Below, piece by piece: positions 1 through 8,986 of a stretch of DNA of 64,000 bases. Every line of letters starts with the position of its first letter. Position 1 is the stretch's first letter. Source of the DNA: Glycomyces xiaoerkulensis (lineage in GTDB: Bacteria; Actinomycetota; Actinomycetes; Mycobacteriales; Micromonosporaceae); contig NZ_PGGV01000037.1 in the NCBI RefSeq assembly GCF_002798405.1, positions 248,001 through 312,000 of the forward strand. The letters are read 5' to 3'. Below the pieces are notes generated by a model. It saw only the letters and a program-made list of their open reading frames with translations. It ran no database searches and had not been told where the DNA came from. The translations under genes and the position numbers were made by a program.

Positions 1-1278
1 TTAGAGGGCCTTGAGAACCCGCGGTTCGAGTCGGTAGAAGATCCAGCGGCCGAAGAACATCAGGAAGACCGAGAACCCGAACGCCCCACCGATCTGATCC
101 CAGCCTGGGGTCAGGCCCGGGATCCAGACCGCCCGGTGCAACTGGAACAGCACCACCAGCGGGTTGTAGGTGAAGATGGTATAGGCCAATTCGAGTTCGT
201 GGTGTTCCAGCGCCTTCTCGACGCGGCTGAGCGGGTAGATGATGGCCGAGCTGTAGAACAGCACCCGCACGAACAGGGAAAGGAACCGCTGCACGTCCTT
301 GTACAGCACATTCCCGGCCGCGAGCATGAACACGACGCCCGAGAGCATGATCGCCTGGATCAGGATCGCGGGCAGCAGCCAGAAGAGGTTCCATCCGAAG
401 ATGCCGCCGAAGAAGACGGCGACGCCCACCAGGATCGGGAAGCCGACGACGTACTCGGCGAACCGCGCGAAGACCTTCGAGATCGGGAAGACCTCCCGGG
501 GGACCTTCATCACGGTGATCAGATTGGACTGCCCGCCCAGGGATCTGGCGCCCTCGTTCATGGCCGAGGTGAACCACTGCCAGGCGAAGATGCCCGCGAC
601 GATGTACAGCGCGTAGCCGGCATCGCCGGGGATGTCGGCGGAGCGGCCGAGGACCACCCCGAAGACCAGCCAGTAGATCAGCGCCAGGCCCAGCGGCTCG
701 ATCAGGGACCAGATGTAGCCCATGAACGTCGACTGGTACTTGACCGCCAGGTCGCGCCGGATCAGGACCGACAGGGAGTGGCGGTGGCGCAGGAGCGCCG
801 TGAACCCGGTCGTGAGCGGGAACTTGCGGATCCTCCCGCCGCGATCGGGCGGCCGCGCGCCGCCGTTCGGGCTCTCGTCGCTCATCGCCGAATCGAGGAA
901 CGCCGGCAGCTCGGCGGTGTCGTCGAGGTTGCGTCGGATCGGCGATCGGCCGGCCATCGGCATGTCGCGGTCGAAGTCGGAGCCGTACGGGGCCGGCGGC
1001 GGCCCCTGGGGCGGCTGCGGAGGCGGTTGGCCGTGCGGGCTCTGGGCCTGCTGTCCGTACGGGACGCCGTGGCCGGCCTGGCCCTGCGCCGGTGGGTATC
1101 CGGGGCCTCCGTACTGCTGGGGACCACCCGGCGGCGGGCTCGCGAATGCCGCGGAGCCCGAGCTCGTCGACCCGGGCTGATTGCCGCCCTGCGGATTCGG
1201 AGCGTCGGGGTTCGTCCCGTCGCGATCCCCGGGATTGTTGCCGGAGACTCCGTCGGGGTACGGGCTAAACGAGCTCAT
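1..1278 (-). CDS. ABC-2 type polysaccharide/teichoic acid exporter permease (TagG-like)
   Basis: Membrane half of an ABC-2 exporter that, with an ATPase, would move a lipid-linked polymer across the membrane. The first ~150 residues are a Pro/Gly/Gln-rich cytoplasmic tail that ordinary TagG proteins lack. Residues ~155-425 hold about six membrane segments and family-typical stretches such as VKYQSTFMGYIWSLIEP. The ATG at 1278 lies inside the end of the dehydrogenase gene (14-nt overlap), so translation is coupled. No ATPase subunit is visible; it probably lies before base 1. The substrate is inferred only from the two neighbouring enzymes. Confidence 0.85.
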   Translation of the reverse strand: MSSFSPYPDGVSGNNPGDRDGTNPDAPNPQGGNQPGSTSSGSAAFASPPPGGPQQYGGPGYPPAQGQAGHGVPYGQQAQSPHGQPPPQPPQGPPPAPYGSDFDRDMPMAGRSPIRRNLDDTAELPAFLDSAMSDESPNGGARPPDRGGRIRKFPLTTGFTALLRHRHSLSVLIRRDLAVKYQSTFMGYIWSLIEPLGLALIYWLVFGVVLGRSADIPGDAGYALYIVAGIFAWQWFTSAMNEGARSLGGQSNLITVMKVPREVFPISKVFARFAEYVVGFPILVGVAVFFGGIFGWNLFWLLPAILIQAIMLSGVVFMLAAGNVLYKDVQRFLSLFVRVLFYSSAIIYPLSRVEKALEHHELELAYTIFTYNPLVVLFQLHRAVWIPGLTPGWDQIGGAFGFSVFLMFFGRWIFYRLEPRVLKAL

Positions 1279-2314
1279 GCATCATCTCCGTGAGGTGACG
1301 GCTGATCGCCACCGAATCCAGTTCACGATGTTCGAGAATCGTATAACGGCCCGGCCGTGTCCTCGGAGCGTACTCGATCGCGGCGGTGAGTTCGTCCAAG
1401 GTGAGGCCGAGTTCGCCGGGTGTCCGGGCGAGCCCGTGCCGGTCCATGGCCGCGGCCAGTTCGGCGAACAGCGCTCTGTCGCCGCGCAGCCAGGTGCAGA
1501 ACAGCGCGCCGATCGCGCCCTGCTCGCCGTGGCCGACCAGGCCCGGGTGCCGGGCCTGGAGGGCGTGGGCGATCTCGTGGCAGCCGCCCGAGCAGGGGCG
1601 CGAGGAGCCGGCCATGCCCATCGCCAGGCCGCCCTGGACGAGGGCGTTCGCGAGCGTGGACAGGAAGCCGTCGTCGGCGACGGTGCCGGGGTGGCGCAGC
1701 ACCGCTTCGGCGCCGGTGCGGGCGATCGCCAGCGCGAGCCCGTCGACGGCCTCGCCGTTGACCTCGTGGGACAACTGCCAGTCGGCGGTGGCCGAGAGGT
1801 TGGTGAGGGCGTCGCCGACGCCCGAGCGCAGTTGGGCCCGGGGGGCGCGGCGGATGTAGTCGAGGTCGGCCAGGACCGCCAGGGGCGTGTGGACGCCGTA
1901 GGAGATGGTGGCGTTCTCGCGTTCGAGGGACGCCACCGGCGAGGCGATCCCGTCGTGGGCGAGGCTGGTGGCCACCGCGACCATCGGCAGGCCCAGTTCG
2001 GTGGCGGCGTACTTGGCGGTGTCGATCAGGCGTCCGCCGCCGATGCCGACCAGGGCGTCGACGCGGTCGTCCCGCAGTTTCGCGGCGAGTTCGTGGGCGC
2101 TGGCCAGGGTGCCGGGTTTGATGGTGTGGACGACGGCGTCGGGCAGGTCGAGGCGGTCGGCGATCTCGGGGCCGAGGCCCGGCCCGAGGGCGACGGCGAC
2201 GCGGCCGCCCGAGGAGATGCGGGTGTCGACCAGCAGTTCGGGGAGTCGCGCGAGGGCGCCCGCCGCGACCTCTACGGCCAGCGGGGCCAGCACGGTGCGG
2301 GCGAGGAGCGGCAC
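1265..2314 (-). CDS. Iron-containing alcohol dehydrogenase family, glycerol-1-phosphate dehydrogenase-like
   Basis: 349-residue NAD(P)-dependent dehydrogenase of the GldA/AraM/EgsA group, which reduces dihydroxyacetone phosphate to sn-glycerol-1-phosphate or acts on related polyol phosphates. Visible hallmarks are the nucleotide-binding GIGGGRLIDTAKYAA, the substrate/metal segment ATSLAHDGIASPVAS, and metal-ligand-like CHEIAHAL and GHGEQGAIG histidines. The GTG start at 2314 shares one base with the stop codon of the nucleotidyltransferase (TAGTG), so the longer reading frame upstream is not used. The G1P assignment rests on the ATSLAHDG-type motif and the neighbouring cytidylyltransferase-like gene; a plain polyol dehydrogenase is possible. 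Confidence 0.82.
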   Translation of the reverse strand: MPLLARTVLAPLAVEVAAGALARLPELLVDTRISSGGRVAVALGPGLGPEIADRLDLPDAVVHTIKPGTLASAHELAAKLRDDRVDALVGIGGGRLIDTAKYAATELGLPMVAVATSLAHDGIASPVASLERENATISYGVHTPLAVLADLDYIRRAPRAQLRSGVGDALTNLSATADWQLSHEVNGEAVDGLALAIARTGAEAVLRHPGTVADDGFLSTLANALVQGGLAMGMAGSSRPCSGGCHEIAHALQARHPGLVGHGEQGAIGALFCTWLRGDRALFAELAAAMDRHGLARTPGELGLTLDELTAAIEYAPRTRPGRYTILEHRELDSVAISRHLTEMMHELV

Positions 2315-3051
2315 TAGCGCCCGCCCATGGCGGCGTAGACGGTCTTGGCGGCGTTCCAGTCGGCGTGGTCGTCGACCTCGGTCCAGTCGGTTTCGCCGAT
2401 GGAGACGGTGCCGATCTGGCCGCGTTCGGCCAGGAGTTGGTAGGCGTCCTCGTAGTAGAGGCCCCGGTCGCGGGTGTAGGTGGTCTCGAGGGCCTTGGTG
2501 AGGTCGTCGGCGAGGGCGGCGGGGATGAGGCTGACGCCGATGTACTCGCCGGCGGCGGTCTCGATCGGCTGCCGTTTGTGGATGAGTTCGACGCCGGAGG
2601 CGCCGGCGCGGACCTTCATCGCCTCGTCGGTGAGGCGCTTGTGGTCGTCGAGGGCGAGCAGGAGCCGCGGGGGGTCGTTGGCGGCGCTGAGGAGGGCCTG
2701 TTCGACGCTGTGGGGGTGGACGGTGTCGCCGTTGACCAGGATCGCGCCGTCCCGGTAGTGGTCGCGGGCGGTCCACAGGGAGTAGGCGTTGTTCCAGTCG
2801 GGCCGGTCGTTGTCGACGATGGTGATGTCGACGCCGTGGCGGGATTCCAGGTGGGGGCGCCGGTCGCGGATCCTGTCGGCGGCGTGGCCGACGGTGACGG
2901 CGAGGTCGGTGACGCCGGCGGCGGCGAGGCCGGCCACGATCGTGTCGAGGATGGTGGTGGTTCCGGAGAGCGGCAGCAGGGTTTTGGGCAGCTCGTCGGT
3001 GTCGGGGCGCAGGCGCTGCCCCTGTCCGGCGGCGAGGATGACGCCTCTCAA
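2314..3051 (-). CDS. Nucleotidyltransferase (LicC/phosphocholine cytidylyltransferase-like)
   Basis: 245-residue NTP transferase expected to activate a phosphorylated small alcohol as its CDP (or NDP) derivative. The N-terminus has the signature GVILAAGQGQRLRP followed by LPKTLLPL. The middle has WNNAYSLW and a metal-binding VNGDT, and the end has TEVDDHADW, all typical of the LicC/HddC branch. I chose TTG at 3051 because a GGAAGG ribosome binding site sits 9 nt upstream and the glycine-rich loop then begins at residue 3; a longer reading frame from 3162 would add an implausible tail. With the downstream dehydrogenase it could make a CDP-polyol precursor for the exported polymer. Confidence 0.82.
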   Translation of the reverse strand: MRGVILAAGQGQRLRPDTDELPKTLLPLSGTTTILDTIVAGLAAAGVTDLAVTVGHAADRIRDRRPHLESRHGVDITIVDNDRPDWNNAYSLWTARDHYRDGAILVNGDTVHPHSVEQALLSAANDPPRLLLALDDHKRLTDEAMKVRAGASGVELIHKRQPIETAAGEYIGVSLIPAALADDLTKALETTYTRDRGLYYEDAYQLLAERGQIGTVSIGETDWTEVDDHADWNAAKTVYAAMGGR

Positions 3052-3113
3052 ATTGGTGTGCCTTCCGCTCGTCTTTCTAGATAGCGGGCTCAGTTTACAG
3101 CCCCGGCAAGGGG

Positions 3114-3160
3114 GGAGGCCCCGGCCGACCGTGCTGTGAAGCACGCCGGCTGGGGCCTCC
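3114..3160 (-). terminator. Long hairpin downstream of icd
   Basis: Inverted repeat GGAGGCCCC/GGGGCCTCC (9 bp, perfect) enclosing further paired blocks GCCG/CGGC and GTGC/GCAC. It lies about 78 nt past the icd stop and ahead of the nucleotidyltransferase start. There is no T-run, as is common for high-GC actinomycete terminators. Confidence 0.6.
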
Positions 3161-3237
3161 AACTGGGAAGGGACGGTCCGCTCTCACGCACCGCACTCCA
3201 CTCAACGAGCCTGGGGTTCGGGAGTTACGGGGCTCAC

Positions 3238-4461
3238 TCAGGCGGCCGCGATTTTCTTCGCCAGGTTCTCCGAGAGGGTGTCGAGGAATTCGTCGGTGGT
3301 CTGCCAGTCCTGCCCGTCGCCGACCAGGAGGGCGAGGTCCTTGGTCATCCGGCCGCCCTGGACGGTGTCGATGACGACGCGCTCGAGGTCGTCGGCGAAT
3401 CCGGTGACCTCGGGGGTGCCGTCGAGTTTGCCGCGGTGGGCCAGGCCGCGGGTCCAGGCGAAGATGGAGGCGATCGGGTTGGTGGAGGTCTTCTTGCCGG
3501 CCTGGTGCTGGCGGTAGTGGCGGGTGACGGTGCCGTGCGCGGCCTCGGCCTCGACCGTCCGCCCGTCGGGGGTCATGAGCACCGAGGTCATGAGGCCGAG
3601 GGAGCCGAAGCCCTGGGCGACGGTGTCGGACTGGACGTCGCCGTCGTAGTTCTTGCAGGCCCAGACGTATCCGCCCTCCCACTTGAGCGCGGCGGCGACC
3701 ATGTCGTCGATCAGGCGGTGCTCGTAGGTCAGGCCCGCGGCTTCGAACTGGTCCTTGAACTCGGCGTCGAAGACCTCTTGGAAGGTGTCCTTGAACATCC
3801 CGTCGTAGGACTTGAGGATGGTGTTCTTGGTGGACATGTAAACCGGGTAGTTCCGCGCCAGGCCGTAGCGGAAGGAGGCGCGGGCGAAGTCCTCGATGGA
3901 CTTCTTGAAGTTGTACATGCTCATGGCCACGCCGCCGCCCTCCGGGTAGCGGGCGACCTCGAACTCCATCGGCTCGGTGCCGTCGTCGGGCTGGAAGGTG
4001 ACGGTCAGGGTGCCGGGGCGGTCGACCTTGAAGTCGGTGGCCTTGTACTGGTCGGCGTGGGCGTGGCGGCCGATGATGATCGGCTGGGTCCAGCCCGGTA
4101 CCAGGCGCGGCACGTTGTTCATGATGATCGGCTCGCGGAAGACCACGCCGCCGAGGATGTTGCGGATGGTGCCGTTGGGGCTGCGCCACATCTTCTTGAG
4201 GCCGAACTCCTCGACGCGGGCCTCATCGGGGGTGATGGTGGCGCACTTGACGCCGACGTGATGCTCGGCGATCGCGTTGGCCGCGTCCGCGGTGATCTGG
4301 TCGTCGGTGGCGTCGCGGGACTGGATGGAGAGGTCGTAGTACTTCAGGTCCACGTCCAGGTAGGGGTGGATGAGCTCCTCTTTGATCTTGCTCCAGATGA
4401 TGCGGGTCATCTCGTCGCCGTCGAGTTCGACGACCGGCCCCTGAACTTTGATCTTGGCCAT
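3238..4461 (-). CDS. icd: NADP-dependent isocitrate dehydrogenase (homodimeric type)
   Basis: TCA-cycle enzyme converting isocitrate to 2-oxoglutarate with NADPH formation. The 407 residues match the short dimeric, eukaryote-like class rather than the ~740-residue monomeric enzyme of many actinobacteria. Visible are the N-terminal [14 protein letters not shown], the isocitrate-binding region [12 protein letters not shown], the metal-site segment [20 protein letters not shown], and [11 protein letters not shown] with [13 protein letters not shown] near the C-terminus. The ATG at 4461 has a GAGGAGAGG ribosome site 10 nt upstream. The gene appears monocistronic, with a palindrome 72 nt upstream and a long hairpin downstream. 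Confidence 0.97.
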   Translation of the reverse strand: MAKIKVQGPVVELDGDEMTRIIWSKIKEELIHPYLDVDLKYYDLSIQSRDATDDQITADAANAIAEHHVGVKCATITPDEARVEEFGLKKMWRSPNGTIRNILGGVVFREPIIMNNVPRLVPGWTQPIIIGRHAHADQYKATDFKVDRPGTLTVTFQPDDGTEPMEFEVARYPEGGGVAMSMYNFKKSIEDFARASFRYGLARNYPVYMSTKNTILKSYDGMFKDTFQEVFDAEFKDQFEAAGLTYEHRLIDDMVAAALKWEGGYVWACKNYDGDVQSDTVAQGFGSLGLMTSVLMTPDGRTVEAEAAHGTVTRHYRQHQAGKKTSTNPIASIFAWTRGLAHRGKLDGTPEVTGFADDLERVVIDTVQGGRMTKDLALLVGDGQDWQTTDEFLDTLSENLAKKIAAA

Positions 4462-4532
4462 GGGTTCGATACCTCTCCTCGGCGCTGCGGGCTCCGCGCC
4501 GCTCGGGTGCGGCTTTGGCGCGCAATTACTAA

Positions 4533-4548
4533 CAGTACGAGCGTACTG
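4533..4548. promoter_or_regulatory. Palindrome CAGTACG-AG-CGTACTG upstream of icd
   Basis: Perfect 7-bp arms around a 2-bp centre, 72 nt before the icd start. On the icd strand it is followed by AT-rich TTAGTAAT, which could be the -10 region. The position suits an operator; the protein that binds it is unknown. Confidence 0.5.
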
Positions 4549-4762
4549 GATGTGGACCCCGGTCCCGAAGGCCGGTCCCGGAGGCGATCATCACAGCCGA
4601 CACGCGGCCGGGCCTCATACGACCGCGGCGCCCCGGCTCGTCCGAAAGGCTACCGTCGACCCCTGCCCGTCCGGCAGACCAGGGGAAACGCTCCCGCGGG
4701 CGCAACGTAACGATTCCGTCTCAGGGCTGGCGTGCGGCGCCGGCCACATGTAAGTTCGTTAA

Positions 4763-4781
4763 CTAGAAACATTCTTTCCAG
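4763..4781. promoter_or_regulatory. Imperfect inverted repeat CTAGAAA-N5-TTTCCAG
   Basis: Seven-base arms with one mismatch, 73 nt before the TTG start of the first permease gene. It lies in the only AT-rich stretch of the leader, so it is a candidate operator for the ABC operon. Confidence 0.35.
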
Positions 4782-4853
4782 TTTGTTTCGCGACTACATC
4801 CCTGCACGGCACGTTTGCAAGCCGTACCTCAGCTCACGCACGAAGGAGTGCCG

Positions 4854-5957
4854 TTGACCGCACCAACCGCACCCCCGCCGACGGAGGCCTCCGGCCCGGG
4901 CCGCCGACGCCCGGCCGTCCCCCGCCGCCTCCGGCGTGCATGGAACTCCTACGCCTTCCGCCGCATCCGCCAATCGGTCTTCGTGATCTGGCTGGTCGCG
5001 ACCATCACGTTCCTGCTCATGCACTTCATGCCCGGCGACCCGATCCAGATCATGGCCGGACGGCTCAACAGCGCCGGCATGTCGCACGAGCAGGCCCTGG
5101 CCACCGCCGAGAACCTCATCCAGTACGACACCGCCGCCCCCCTCTGGCAGCAGTACCTGGACTTCCTGGGCGGCCTGGTCACCTTCGACCTGGGCAACTC
5201 GCTCACCAACCCCAGCAGCACGGTGTTCGAGTACGTCATGGAGTACCTGCCCTGGACGCTGTTCGCCGTCGGCGCCGGCATCACGCTGGCGGTCACGTGC
5301 GGTCTGCTCATCGGCATGGCCATGGCCTACCAGCGCGGCTCGGCCTTCGACCACGTCATGACCTCGGTCGGCTCCTTCCTGACCGCGGTGCCGAACTACA
5401 TACTCATCGCCGCCGTGGTCGTGGTCGGCTACACCGTCCTGGAGGTCCTGCCGTTCCTGGAGATGCGCGGGCGCGTCTCGGCCGGGGTCGAGCCCGGCTT
5501 CAACGCCGTGTTCATCGGCGACGCCCTCTACCACGCCATCCTGCCGATCCTGGCCTTCTCCTTCACCGCCACCGGCTCGTTCATGCTCAACATGAAGGCC
5601 GCCACTACCGAGGTCCTCACCGAGGACTACGTGACCGTGGCCCGGGCCCGCGGTCTCACCCCCGGCCGGATCAGCCGCTCCTACGTCGGCCGCAACGCGC
5701 TGCTGCCGGTCATCCCCCAGATCGCGCTCGCCCTCGGCACGCTCGTCGGCGGCTCGATCGTCATCGAGCAGATCCTCGACTACCCCGGCGTCGGCCAGAT
5801 GCTCATCAAAGCCATCGGCAGCCGCGACTACCCGGTCGTGCAGGCGACCGTGATCATCCTCGCGACCTCGGTCGTCATCGCCAGCCTCACCGTCGACCTG
5901 GTGCTCAGCAAGGTCGACCCCCGGATCAAGACCGCCGACGAGGAGGCGCGACAGTGA
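4854..5957 (+). CDS. Peptide/nickel-type ABC transporter permease 1 (DppB/OppB-like)
   Basis: 367-residue inner-membrane permease of an oligopeptide or nickel-type importer. After a ~50-residue Pro/Arg-rich tail come six membrane segments beginning RQSVFVIWLVATITFLLM, with the usual large extracytoplasmic loop after the first. The ATPase-coupling EAA region reads ARARGLTPGRISRSYVGRNALLP. The TTG start at 4854 is preceded by AAGGAG at a 5-nt spacing; the GTG at 4848 overlaps that site and is unlikely. It is the first gene of a six-gene operon and ends in a GTGA overlap with permease 2. Confidence 0.93.
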   Translation: MTAPTAPPPTEASGPGRRRPAVPRRLRRAWNSYAFRRIRQSVFVIWLVATITFLLMHFMPGDPIQIMAGRLNSAGMSHEQALATAENLIQYDTAAPLWQQYLDFLGGLVTFDLGNSLTNPSSTVFEYVMEYLPWTLFAVGAGITLAVTCGLLIGMAMAYQRGSAFDHVMTSVGSFLTAVPNYILIAAVVVVGYTVLEVLPFLEMRGRVSAGVEPGFNAVFIGDALYHAILPILAFSFTATGSFMLNMKAATTEVLTEDYVTVARARGLTPGRISRSYVGRNALLPVIPQIALALGTLVGGSIVIEQILDYPGVGQMLIKAIGSRDYPVVQATVIILATSVVIASLTVDLVLSKVDPRIKTADEEARQ

Positions 5958-6859
5958 CCGACCAGTCCACCGACACCCGCCGGCCCGGCGCTCGCAGGCG
6001 AGGCCGGGCGAGCGCGCTCGGCCAGATCTGGACGGGCCTGACCCGCTCCCCCGCCGGCTTCGCCGGGAGCCTCCTGGTGCTCGCGATCGTGCTGTTCTCC
6101 TTCCTCGGACCGCTCCTGATCGACCAGGACAACCCCACCGACATCACCAAGATCTGGCTCTCGCCCTCCTCCGAGCACTGGCTCGGCACCCAGTACGAGG
6201 GCAAGGACACCTTCAAGATCCTGGTCAACTCCGGCTCCGAACCGATCTGGGTCGGGGCCCTGGCCGCCACCATGTCGGTCACCATCGCCGTCGCGCTCGG
6301 CTCGGCCGCCGGCTACTTCCGCGGCCGCCTCGACTCGATCCTGCTGCAGCTCACCGACGTCACCGTCACCATCCCGCAGTTCCTGCTCATGCTCTCGGTG
6401 GTGGCGTTCTTCGAGAACATCCCGCCCTGGGGCATCGCGATGGTGGTCGGCTCCACCATGTGGGCGTTCCTGTTCCGCTCCATCAGGGCGCAGGTGATGA
6501 GCCTCAAGGAGCGCGAATTCGTCGAGGCCGCCCGGCTCCAGAACCTCGGAGCGCCGCGGATCGTGTTCCGCGAGATCCTGCCGAACATGGCGGGGTTCAT
6601 CTTCGTCAACTTCGTCATCGCCGTCAACCAGGCCATCTACGCCATCGTCGGGCTCTACGTCCTGGGGCTGATGCCCTCGCGCACCCCCAACTGGGGCCTG
6701 ATGATCCACATCTCCTGGCGCGACAACTTCTACCTCAACCCGGTCGCGCTGCCGTACGTCATCACCCCGCTGGTCATGATCGTGCTGTTCACGATCGGGC
6801 TGGTCACCATGGGCCGCGGTCTCGACCAGGCCCTCAACCCACGACTGAGGGAGCGGTGA
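5954..6859 (+). CDS. Peptide/nickel-type ABC transporter permease 2 (DppC/OppC-like)
   Basis: 301-residue partner permease. It has a short basic N-terminal tail, a first membrane segment GSLLVLAIVLFSFLGPLL, a family-typical external loop containing HWLGTQYEGKD, and the EAA coupling loop EAARLQNLGAPRIVFREILPN. The GTG start overlaps the stop of permease 1 by 4 nt (GTGA), so translation is coupled. With DppB-, DppD- and DppF-like neighbours it forms the transport channel. Confidence 0.93.
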   Translation: MTDQSTDTRRPGARRRGRASALGQIWTGLTRSPAGFAGSLLVLAIVLFSFLGPLLIDQDNPTDITKIWLSPSSEHWLGTQYEGKDTFKILVNSGSEPIWVGALAATMSVTIAVALGSAAGYFRGRLDSILLQLTDVTVTIPQFLLMLSVVAFFENIPPWGIAMVVGSTMWAFLFRSIRAQVMSLKEREFVEAARLQNLGAPRIVFREILPNMAGFIFVNFVIAVNQAIYAIVGLYVLGLMPSRTPNWGLMIHISWRDNFYLNPVALPYVITPLVMIVLFTIGLVTMGRGLDQALNPRLRER

Positions 6860-6864
6860 GACCC

Positions 6865-7938
6865 GTGAACGACCCGATTCTCAGCGTCCGCGACCTCGAG
6901 ATCGCCTACCGCACCGGCCGCAAGGAGTCGGTGACGGCCGTCAGCGGCGTCGACCTCGACCTCTACCAGGGCCAGTCCCTGGCCCTGGTCGGCGAGTCCG
7001 GCTGCGGCAAGACCACCCTGGGGCTCGGCCTGCTGCGGCTGCTGCCCAAACTGGGCCGGATCACCTCCGGGACCCTGCTCTACCGGCTCAAGGACGGCTC
7101 CCACGCCGACCTGCTGGGCATGGGCAAGGAGGAACTGCGGCGCTTCCGCTGGAACCAGGCCGCCATGGTCTTCCAGGGCGCGATGAACGCCTTCAACCCC
7201 GTCGCCCGGATCTTCGACCACTTCGCCGACACCCTGCGCGACCACGCCGACCGGAAGCGCTGGACCAAACGGGCGGTCGAGCGGAAGGCCGGGGAGCTGC
7301 TCGAGACCGTGCGGCTCGACCCCGACCGGGTCCTGCCCTCCTACCCGCACGAGCTGTCCGGCGGCATGAAGCAGCGCGCGCTCATCGCGCTGGCGATCGC
7401 CCTCGACCCGCAGGTGCTGGTCCTCGACGAACCCACCACCGCCCTGGACCTGCTGACGCAGCGGCAGATCGTCCAGCAGCTCCACGAGCTGCGCGGCAAG
7501 TTCGGCTTCACCATGGTGTTCATCACCCACGACCTCGGACTGGCCGCCGAGCTGGCCGACCGGGTCGCCACGATGTACGCCGGCCGGATCATCGAGACCG
7601 GATCGGCCCGCGACATCTTCTACTCCCCGAAGCATCCCTACACGGCGGGCCTGATCAACGCCGTCATGCCCGTCCACGGCGACCGGCCGGCCCTCGAGTC
7701 CGTCCCCGGCTACCCGCCGAGCCTGAAGGCGATGCCGCCCGGCTGCGCCTTCCATCCGCGGTGCGCGCTCGCGACCGAGGAGTGCAAGCTCGCCCCGGTC
7801 GCCCTCGACGTCCTGGCCGAGCGGCCCGAGGGTATGACGCACGCGGCGGCCTGCCTGCACCACGACCGAGTCGGACTGGACGGCGGCACCGGCGCCCGGC
7901 TCCCGAGCTCCACCGAAGGGGAGGCGACCAATGCCTGA
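6865..7938 (+). CDS. Peptide/nickel-type ABC transporter ATPase 1 (DppD/OppD-like)
   Basis: 357-residue ATPase energising the importer. It shows Walker A GESGCGKTT, signature LSGGMKQR, Walker B LVLDEP, an H-loop in ITHDLGLA, and the C-terminal oligopeptide-transporter extension with FHPRCALATEEC cysteines. GTG at 6865 gives a start like that of the sister ATPase and has GGTGAG just upstream. GTG at 6856, overlapping the permease stop, is a credible alternative adding three residues. Confidence 0.93.
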   Translation: MNDPILSVRDLEIAYRTGRKESVTAVSGVDLDLYQGQSLALVGESGCGKTTLGLGLLRLLPKLGRITSGTLLYRLKDGSHADLLGMGKEELRRFRWNQAAMVFQGAMNAFNPVARIFDHFADTLRDHADRKRWTKRAVERKAGELLETVRLDPDRVLPSYPHELSGGMKQRALIALAIALDPQVLVLDEPTTALDLLTQRQIVQQLHELRGKFGFTMVFITHDLGLAAELADRVATMYAGRIIETGSARDIFYSPKHPYTAGLINAVMPVHGDRPALESVPGYPPSLKAMPPGCAFHPRCALATEECKLAPVALDVLAERPEGMTHAAACLHHDRVGLDGGTGARLPSSTEGEATNA

Positions 7939-8986
7939 TCCGATCCTCCAGCTCAGCGGCCTGGAGCAGGTCTTCGACACCAAGAAGGGCAAGGTCCCCG
8001 CCGTCGGCGGCATCGACCTCGACGTCGAGCCCGGCAAGGTGCTGTGCCTGGTCGGCGAGTCCGGCTGCGGCAAGACCACCACCGCCCGCGCCGCGGCCGG
8101 GCTCACCCGGCCCACCGCCGGGCGCGTCGCCTTCCGCGGCAAGACCGTCGCCCAGATGGACGCAGCGGAGCGCTTCACCTACCGCCGGGCCGTCCAGTAC
8201 ATCCACCAGGACCCGTACGCCGCACTCAACCCGACCCGCACGGTCTACTCCACGCTGACGGCCGGACTGCGGCGCCACCGGCTGGTGAAGTCGAAGGGCG
8301 AGGCGCGGGAGCGCGCCGCCGACATCCTCCGACTCGTCGACCTCACCCCGCCCGCGTCCTACCTGGACTCCTACCCGCACCAGCTCTCGGGCGGCCAGCG
8401 GCAGCGCGTCAACATCGCGCGCTCGCTGGCGATGAACCCGGAGCTCCTCATCTGCGACGAGTCGACCTCCATGCTGGACGTCTCGATCCGCGTGAGCCTG
8501 CTCAACACCCTCGGCCGACTCCGCGACGAACTCAACGTCGGGTTCCTGTTCATCACCCACGACCTCGCCGTGGCCAAGTACTTCGCCTGGGACGGCGAGA
8601 TCGCGGTGATGTACCTGGGGAAGGTCGTCGAACACGGCCCCACCCCGCAGGTGATCGGCGATCCGCAGCACCCGTACACCAAGGCCCTCATCGGCGCGGT
8701 GTGCGAGCCGGACCCGGACCTGGCCCGGTCCAACCGGGCGGTCTCGACGCTGCGGTCGGCCGAGATCCCGAGCCTGACCGATCTGCCGTCGGGCTGCACG
8801 TTCCACCCGCGCTGCCCCGCCTTCGAGGGCGGGCTGTGCGATGCGGACGCCCCGCCGCTCCAGCCCGTGGGCGGTCGGCGTCTGGCCTGCCACGTGGTCG
8901 CCCGCGACCACGGGCGGACCGATCGAGGTCACGGCCGTCCGGCTCGCCGTGACGGAGGCGGACAGGTGACCACATGGTCGGCCTGA
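7931..8986 (+). CDS. Peptide/nickel-type ABC transporter ATPase 2 (DppF/OppF-like)
   Basis: 351-residue second ATPase. Walker A is GESGCGKTT, the signature is LSGGQRQR, Walker B is LLICDES, and the C-terminal extension has FHPRCPAFEGGLC. The ATG at 7931 overlaps the preceding gene by 8 nt. The last ~35 residues are basic and glycine-rich and run 13 nt into the next small gene. The two ATPases would act as a heterodimer. Confidence 0.93.
   Translation: MPDPILQLSGLEQVFDTKKGKVPAVGGIDLDVEPGKVLCLVGESGCGKTTTARAAAGLTRPTAGRVAFRGKTVAQMDAAERFTYRRAVQYIHQDPYAALNPTRTVYSTLTAGLRRHRLVKSKGEARERAADILRLVDLTPPASYLDSYPHQLSGGQRQRVNIARSLAMNPELLICDESTSMLDVSIRVSLLNTLGRLRDELNVGFLFITHDLAVAKYFAWDGEIAVMYLGKVVEHGPTPQVIGDPQHPYTKALIGAVCEPDPDLARSNRAVSTLRSAEIPSLTDLPSGCTFHPRCPAFEGGLCDADAPPLQPVGGRRLACHVVARDHGRTDRGHGRPARRDGGGQVTTWSA

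Larger units (their letters stand above)
4462..4853. other. Divergent intergenic region between icd and the peptide ABC operon
   Basis: 392 nt without a credible gene. It is locally AT-richer near 4520-4560 and 4740-4800. It holds a 16-bp palindrome close to icd and an imperfect inverted repeat close to the ABC operon (both listed separately). The centre (4560-4740) shows nothing I can interpret. Confidence 0.6.

Noticed and set aside
2315-2776. N-terminal extension of the dehydrogenase reading frame
   Set aside because: It is Arg/Pro-rich shadow sequence antisense-like to normal codon use and would overlap the nucleotidyltransferase; the TAGTG junction gives a natural start.
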